Assembly: GCF_036323735.1 (NCBI RefSeq)
Contig: NC_086019.1
Coordinates: 241,111,102-241,175,101 of the forward strand
Origin: Rattus norvegicus
Taxonomy: Eukaryota > Chordata > Mammalia > Rodentia > Muridae
Length of the DNA: 64,000 nt
Direction of reading: 5' to 3'
The position numbers and the translations under genes were made by a program. Shown here piece after piece: positions 37,441 to 44,673 of this stretch. The notes beneath the pieces were generated by a model. That model did no database searches. It had not been told where the DNA came from and saw only the letters and a list, made by a program, of their open reading frames with translations. How positions within the stretch are numbered: position 1 is the stretch's first letter; each line of letters starts with the position of its first letter.

Positions 37441-40400
37441 AGTTTATTTTCCTTCATTCATAAAAGCTGTATTTTGGAATCCTAGAATAGATTTATTTTT
37501 CTGAGATCCTATACATTCTAGCCATTTTGCTTTCTCTTCTGATGCTCTACAAGAGTATACTGGAAACCTCACTAATCGGTATGTGTATATGTTTTTGAAA
37601 GAAACTGAAGGAGATTGCGTTCCCAAGGACGGACGAATTGAAAACGGACCTGCTAAGGAAATATAACATAGAATACCAAGAGTATTTACAAAGTAAAGTA
37701 AGTTCAGTTGGCACGTTTATTTCTTCACTGTTTTCTGCGAACTATTTTTTTAAAATATCATTTGTGCCTGAGCTTTTGAAATGTATACATTTAAATTAAA
37801 AATTAAAGATGCGATGATGTAAAACTAATAAAACATTCATCCGGGTGTTCTGGTTAAGCATGTGCTCTAAGGATGTGGTGTCTTCATCTCCTAAAACATC
37901 TAATAAAGCAGTGCATCAGGAAATAGATTTTGTACCGTGATTTAAATAGAGCTTCCGACCATATTGCCAATGTAACCTTGAGCCAGATGGCTGATACATT
38001 TTTTTTTCAGATGAACAGAAGCAGCAGAAAGTAGAGCAGAGCATGATTTTTGATGTATATAATTAAGTAGGACTTGGAAATGGGACTCTAGTTCTTCAAT
38101 AGCACAGTCGACGTTCCATCAAGATTGAACAGCTAATCACGTGCATAATCGGAGTTCCAATGGATTCTTTATTTCTGAAGTTTTATTGCATAGTGGAAGG
38201 AAACTAGAGGGCATTGAGAGGAGAGTTTAACTAGTAAAATCTATGGCATTCTCAATTCCACGATGCAAATCCTTATGGTGTGTGAGATTATTAGACATGT
38301 GTTACTTTAGATGATATTCAATAACTCTCTTAGTTCTTAATGTGACCCACCCAGCCCCTAATAATTGAGGTTAAAACCCTATGGATATTTTTTATCAGCT
38401 TTAGCACAATTACTGAGGGGAATCAGACCTAATCTATTTTACTATATGCTAGGCTATTAATTCCCAAGTGTGCATTCCCTAAATATTTGCTGTTTGAGTC
38501 TCACTCAGGTTATTTCTGCTCCTTCAGTCTTTCCTCAGGAGGCATTTTACTCAGCCAAGTGCTCCTAGTTCATCACCCCAATGGAGACCTCCTTGTTCTC
38601 TCTTCCCTCCCTCTCTTCCCTCTCCCTCTCCCTCTGCCTGAGGACTGAAACTATCTACTTGACGTTTTTGTCTCAGAAAACTAACATTTATTTTTCCTTT
38701 CAACCATCTTAGAACAAATATAAAGCCGAAATTCTCAAAAAGTTGGAACATCAGAGACTGATAGAGGCAGAGCGCCAGCGAATCGCTCAGATGCGCCAGC
38801 AGCAGCTGGAGTCTGAACAGTTCCTGTTTTTCGAAGATCAACTCAAGAAGCAGGAGTTGGCTCGGGGCCAGACTCGAGGTCAGGACTCTCTGGTGCTGTC
38901 TGAGCAGACTGACGGAAGTGGGCTGTCCTGTTTTTCCACCCACCAGAACAATTCACTGAGGAACGTATTTGCAGACCATCCTCAGAAAAGTGATGTTTGC
39001 GATCTCGCTAACTACTCTCCTCCAGTGAACAGGGCCCTAAAGCCAGCGGCCACCCTGAGTGCTGTTCAGAGTAAGTGATGTAGGATCCAACCCGGGTAAC
39101 TTGGTTATAGAGCAATCATAGTTTGATACTTAGTGGAGATTTTGAATGAGGAGTCCAAGTATTTATTTTCTCTCTTTGGGTCTTACTTGAGACATGTATA
39201 CATGTTAAAGGGAAACACTGGAAAGGAAAGAAAATAATGAAAAATTGGTTGCCAAGACACTTCAGCATTTAACGTCAGCCTGAGCTGGTAGGGGCTCAGT
39301 TCCATCAACAGCTAAGCTGTGAATAGCGGGGCTTCACACCAGCACTGAGTGGTGTCACGCACTGCTATATCGGCTCTATGAAGTTTCCCAAATCCGAATT
39401 CCCAAGAGGCAATTCTTTACACAGAGGCACTTGTTGAAGAGATTTGGTAGGCAGCCATCGTGCATGCTACATTACTAGCAATTGTTTTTTAAAAAAGTGC
39501 TTTTGTCTACTGATCAATCGCAGTATGATACAAGGTAGCATGGAGCATGCACAATAAGGAGTTTTCATCCTGTGTCTTACAGGGATGTGTGAACTGTGGC
39601 CTGTGGGGTCTTGGCTTATTTATGGTATGCAGAGAGAAAACTCACAAATGCAAGAGTTGTTGCAGAGGCCGACTGTGTAATAGTGCTGACTCTATAAACT
39701 TTCTCATAGGCTTAATTTGTATATGAGATGTGAGAAGGTTTACCCTCCTTCTAACCAATGTTGACATTCAAGAGATTTGATTTTCCTTTTTAAACTAACT
39801 GTGGGAAGTGAGACGCCAAGTAGTTTCAGTGTTGAAATCTGTACTTTAGCTGCTCGCTGAAATTCGAAAGGGCAAGACCCAAGACTTGTTTTTAGCGTGT
39901 TTCTCCTTTCTGTCTTAGATTTAGTGGTTGAAGGACTGAGGTGTGTAGTTTTGTCAAGAGATCTTTGCCACAAATTTCTGCTGCTGGCTGACTCTAACAC
40001 AGTGAGAGGAATAGAAACCTGTGGGATCCTCTGTGGAAAACTGGTACGGTCTTACTTCATCTTCAACAGGATGCTTTGAGCAGTGCTGGCGTCCCTCCGA
40101 TAAGAAGAGGGTAGATGGGGGAGGGTAAATGTTATGAAGTTCATATTAACATATTAAACTACTGACATTATTCATGGATTCAGCATTACAAAAGAATGAA
40201 CTCAGGCTGGAGACATGGCTCAGTGGTTAAGAGCACAGACTGCTCTTCCTGAGGTCCTGAGTTCAATTCCCAGCAACCACATGGTGGCTCACAACCATCT
40301 GTAATGGGATCTGATGCCCTCTTCTGGTGTGTCTGAAGACAGCAACAGTGTGCTCAGATAAAAAAAAAATGAACTCTAAAATTTCAGAAACACCATAAAA

Positions 40401-42618
40401 CACTGTAAACAAACTATTTAGAAACAAACTATTTAGAAAAATGGTAGATTACAAGACAAGACATACACAATAGTGCAGGCAAGATGTAGGGAATAGTACT
40501 CAACATGTCGGAAGGCCGAGGCCAGAGACAGGACGGTGCTTTAGAAGAGTGGGAAGGCCTCAGGCATGGAGGAGGACAGCATCTCACAGCCCAGTGACCT
40601 AAAACTCTCCTCTTTACTTCAAGACCCTTTCTTTCCCACACTTAACCTTTTCCCCAAGGAGAGCGATATGTTTCTTCTTAATTATAAAAACCACATTGTT
40701 TTAATTTTAGAAGACACTGGCGACTCTTAGAGGAAAGTCCCAATTCTTTCATAATCACATACAATTAATAGAAACAAGACATTAATCCCTACAATTCATT
40801 GGAATACCATTTAGTAACATCACACGTTTGTGAAATTAGTCTGTCTCTCTAAAGGAACCCGGCCTTGCAGTGTGAAGACATTTTCCATTGTAGGTCAAGT
40901 ATGCCATGACATCATTTGTTAGCTATACATCCAGGACCCATTGCTCTCCCAGATACTAATTCCTTTGTAGTTTCTACAGTAGCAATGGGTTTCAAGCCCC
41001 AAATAATAGATGTCCAAAACTTTTAGTAAAGTCAAGTTTTCTGCTTGTTTTTGAATTATGCGAGGGTGTAGTTAGGGGGTGGTACAAGTGGTGAGGTCTG
41101 CTAGCTGATGACGTCCTGCTCACAGGTCTCTTCTGTCAGAGGCTTGTAACTTTGCTTGTCTTCTAGACACATAATGAATTCACCATTACTCATGTGGTGG
41201 TGCCAAAGCAGTCTGCTGGCCCAGACTATTGCGACGTGGAGAATGTAGAAGAATTATTCAGTGTTCAGGATCAACATGGTCTCCTCACGCTGGGATGGAT
41301 TCACGTATGTTTGGCCTTCTCGGTTTCCATTATATGGTGTGTTGTTTTCTTCACATAGGAATTTGGGTTGATTTAAATAGTTTCTTGTTTTTATATTTTA
41401 TATTAGCAAAGCAAGTTATTCGTTGCCAAGCTGTGTATGAAATCTGTCACATTTGGGATCGAAAGGGGTTTTCTAAACTTGTGTGTTTCACTCGGAATCA
41501 AGAAAGGAAACACATAACGTAGGTCTTACTTTGACAGGTTCAGATAATCCAAGGGATTAGAGTTAGCCTTAGCTAAATTCTTAACTGTGTAATAATCTCC
41601 TTTCCTTTTCTATGGGTCTAAATTAGATTATAAACCTTTTCCAGATGGCTCTTCGTTTAAAGAATGTTTGTGTGTACCAAAAAGGATCCACACATGACAG
41701 TGCCCTGCCCTACAGAGCAGAAATGTATTCATAAAATGGCTGAGGATTTACACAAATGGCTAGGGCCAAAATAATGAGTTCTGACATCTTCCAGGCCACT
41801 GTAGGTGTGACACTGGGCTTACACATCCAATAGATGTGAGTTTCATAAATGTCAGCTCTATTAAGGGTTCATGGTCAGTGCATTGACAAGCAAGGTTAAT
41901 TGTGACGGCAGCTTCACCCTCCATGAAGTAGGAACCATAATTGTAGGAACCTGTAACTTCACGTAATGCTCAGTGCTAAATGAACGAATGTCAGTGAATT
42001 TCTCAACATTTTCTAGAGGCTTGGAAAAACTATGATGTGTTATTAATGAAGGTGCTCTATTTTTTTTCCTATGGTTCAAGTTATCTAGGAGATTTTCTTT
42101 TTATTTAGTTATACACAGCTCAGTCTGGGGACTGTGTTTGTTTATGTATCTGTAGTAAAATGTCTGAGAGTAGATAATTTATACAGAAAAGAGGTTTCAG
42201 TCTTACTGTTCTAGGGACTGGGAGGGACATCAAAGCGGTGGCACTGGTGTCCAGTGAGGGCTGCTTTCCAAGACAACAGCTTCTTGCTCTACCCTTGCAT
42301 GGTGGAAGGTGGAGGATTAAGAGAGCAGTCCCCTTACCCTGACTCCCTTAGGCTGGGCTGCTGTTAATCATCTCCTAAAACCTGTGGTTTCTACTACCGT
42401 CTCTTCAGTTAGGTTCCCCTATAGAAGGTCAAAGGGACATCATCATCAGTTTGATGACAGCAGTAACAAGCCATCTCCCTAACAAGGGGTGGAGGCCAAA
42501 GTCCCAGCACACAGCCTGGGTGTCTGAAATAGTCTGGAAAGAATGAGCAGGAATTGCTTTGCATTTTGTCTGTACAAAAGGGTTGGGTGGGAGCAGTGTG
42601 GGCACACCTGCATGCACG

Positions 42619-42669
<51 letters not shown>

Positions 42670-44626
42670 TAAGAGTTATTGCAATATGATTTAGGAAGGT
42701 GAGGGAGACGTCACTCTAGTTCCATCCTTGGGTCCCTCTATCCCCATAATCCTGACTGTTAACTCCTTATTTTCATGTTTTCTCGTTGATTGAGTGAAGC
42801 TAATCAGTTGAGAGAAGCCAATGAGTGTGTTGATTTGATGTTATCAGTAGGGGAGACACAACTGGAAAGCCCTCTGAAAAGTACGAACTGCCCCTCAACT
42901 TCGAGAATTTATTTGTAAAAAGGAGCAGCAAAACTTTCTAACCGTCTATTTGGTTTATTTAATAGTAAATACTATGCCTTCCTGCTGGATTTAAATTGCT
43001 GTTTTAACATATTGAGCCTAATAGAATGTATGTAGGATGTATTTTAAAGCAGAATAAACTACAGCACAGAAGGCCTGGGGAATGGGTCAGTTGGTACAAG
43101 TACTTGCTGTGCAAAAGAACGAGGACCTGAGTTCAGAACCACAGTCCCTACCTAAAAAGCTGGGAGCTGCAGCATGAACCTAGATCCCAGCACTGAGGAG
43201 ACAGAGACAGGCAGATCATTGGCAACTGTTAGCCAGCCAACCCAAACATGTGAGTGAGCTCCAGGTTCAGTGGGGGAAACTGACTCAGAAAATCATGTGG
43301 AGAGCAATAAAGGGATACACTTGATACTGACCTTTGTCCTTTATATGCATGCACACACATAAATATGCACATGTACCACTGTAACACACATGCATACATG
43401 CATGCACACACACATAAATATGTACATGTACCACTGTATCATATGTACACACATACACATACATAAATATGTACATGTACCATTGTATTACACATGCATA
43501 CATGCGTGCATGTACACACATCATACATACACACATGCGCCCATACACAAGCTATACAAAGGAAATTATAACAAACTAAAAGTAGTAGTTTTAAAATTAC
43601 ATATGCAGTCTAGCCAGTGTTCTCCTTGATAAACAATTCCCAAATTAGAATGAAAAGTTTCCCTAAGATGGGCTGTGTCTGTTACATATGCTTGCTGAAT
43701 TTAAGTTGTTTAAGTAACAGATTTGTTAATGTTCTATATGTCAAGGTTTCTGTGTAGCCTTGGAGCTCACTTTTACTGTATCAAGCTGTTGGAGTTGAAT
43801 GAAAATACACAAATATTACATTTCTAAGTTCCAGGGAAATTGTGTTGGTTTTTACAGCAACCAACCCCAGGTCTAGATCCTCCATATAAACTCTCATCAT
43901 CAGGGAGAAGGTCAGAATCTAGATCTGGCAGACACCTAGGTTTGAATTTTGAATGTCTTGGCTTGACTGACTCTTGAGACTTCTAGAAGTCACTGTGCTG
44001 TTTGTCTCAGTCATTTCCTTGTCTAGAACGGGAGTTGGAGACAACGACAGCACAGACCTTAGTGAGAACTCTGTCATAATTCATGGGAGGTGATTAGTTT
44101 CCTGCCCAGTACTTTATTCCTTTGTACTCAATGGCATTTACTGCTGCTGTTACCACCACCATCACCACCAGCACCACCACCATCATCACCACCACCATCA
44201 TCACCACCATCACCACCACCAACAACACCACCACCACCACCACCACCACACCACCACCACCATTTTCCTTTGCAATGGTAGCGCCATGCTCCCCATGAAC
44301 ATAGAGACGGTTCTTAGAGGCAGAAATGAAGGACACAGGTGCTTACAGGGAGCATTCAGTCTGAAATACAGTGGTAGGCAGAGTAACTTTTCTATTAACA
44401 ACCTGCTTGCTGCCCTCATGGCACCAATGGTTCCCCAGAATATATCTTTCATTCTGCCACGGCACACCAAGCTCTATTTTACTCACAGACGGCGTTCTGT
44501 GGCAGAGGAGAGGCTGTCACGTCCTCTTGCTCGTTCCTCTATGAAATCTTTGCATTTTGACACTTAGCCTACTGCGAATGTGGCTCTATGGCAGAGTGAA
44601 TGCTTAGTATAGACAGGATTTGGTTT

Positions 44627-44673
<47 letters not shown>

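Larger units (their letters stand above)
36594..37601 (+). other. Stambpl1: Stambpl1 intron 4
   Basis: Starts GTACAC and ends TTTTTGAAAG. Holds a (GA)n array at 36798-36849 and an interrupted (CA)n array at 37323-37438. The remainder looks unique. Confidence 0.85.
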
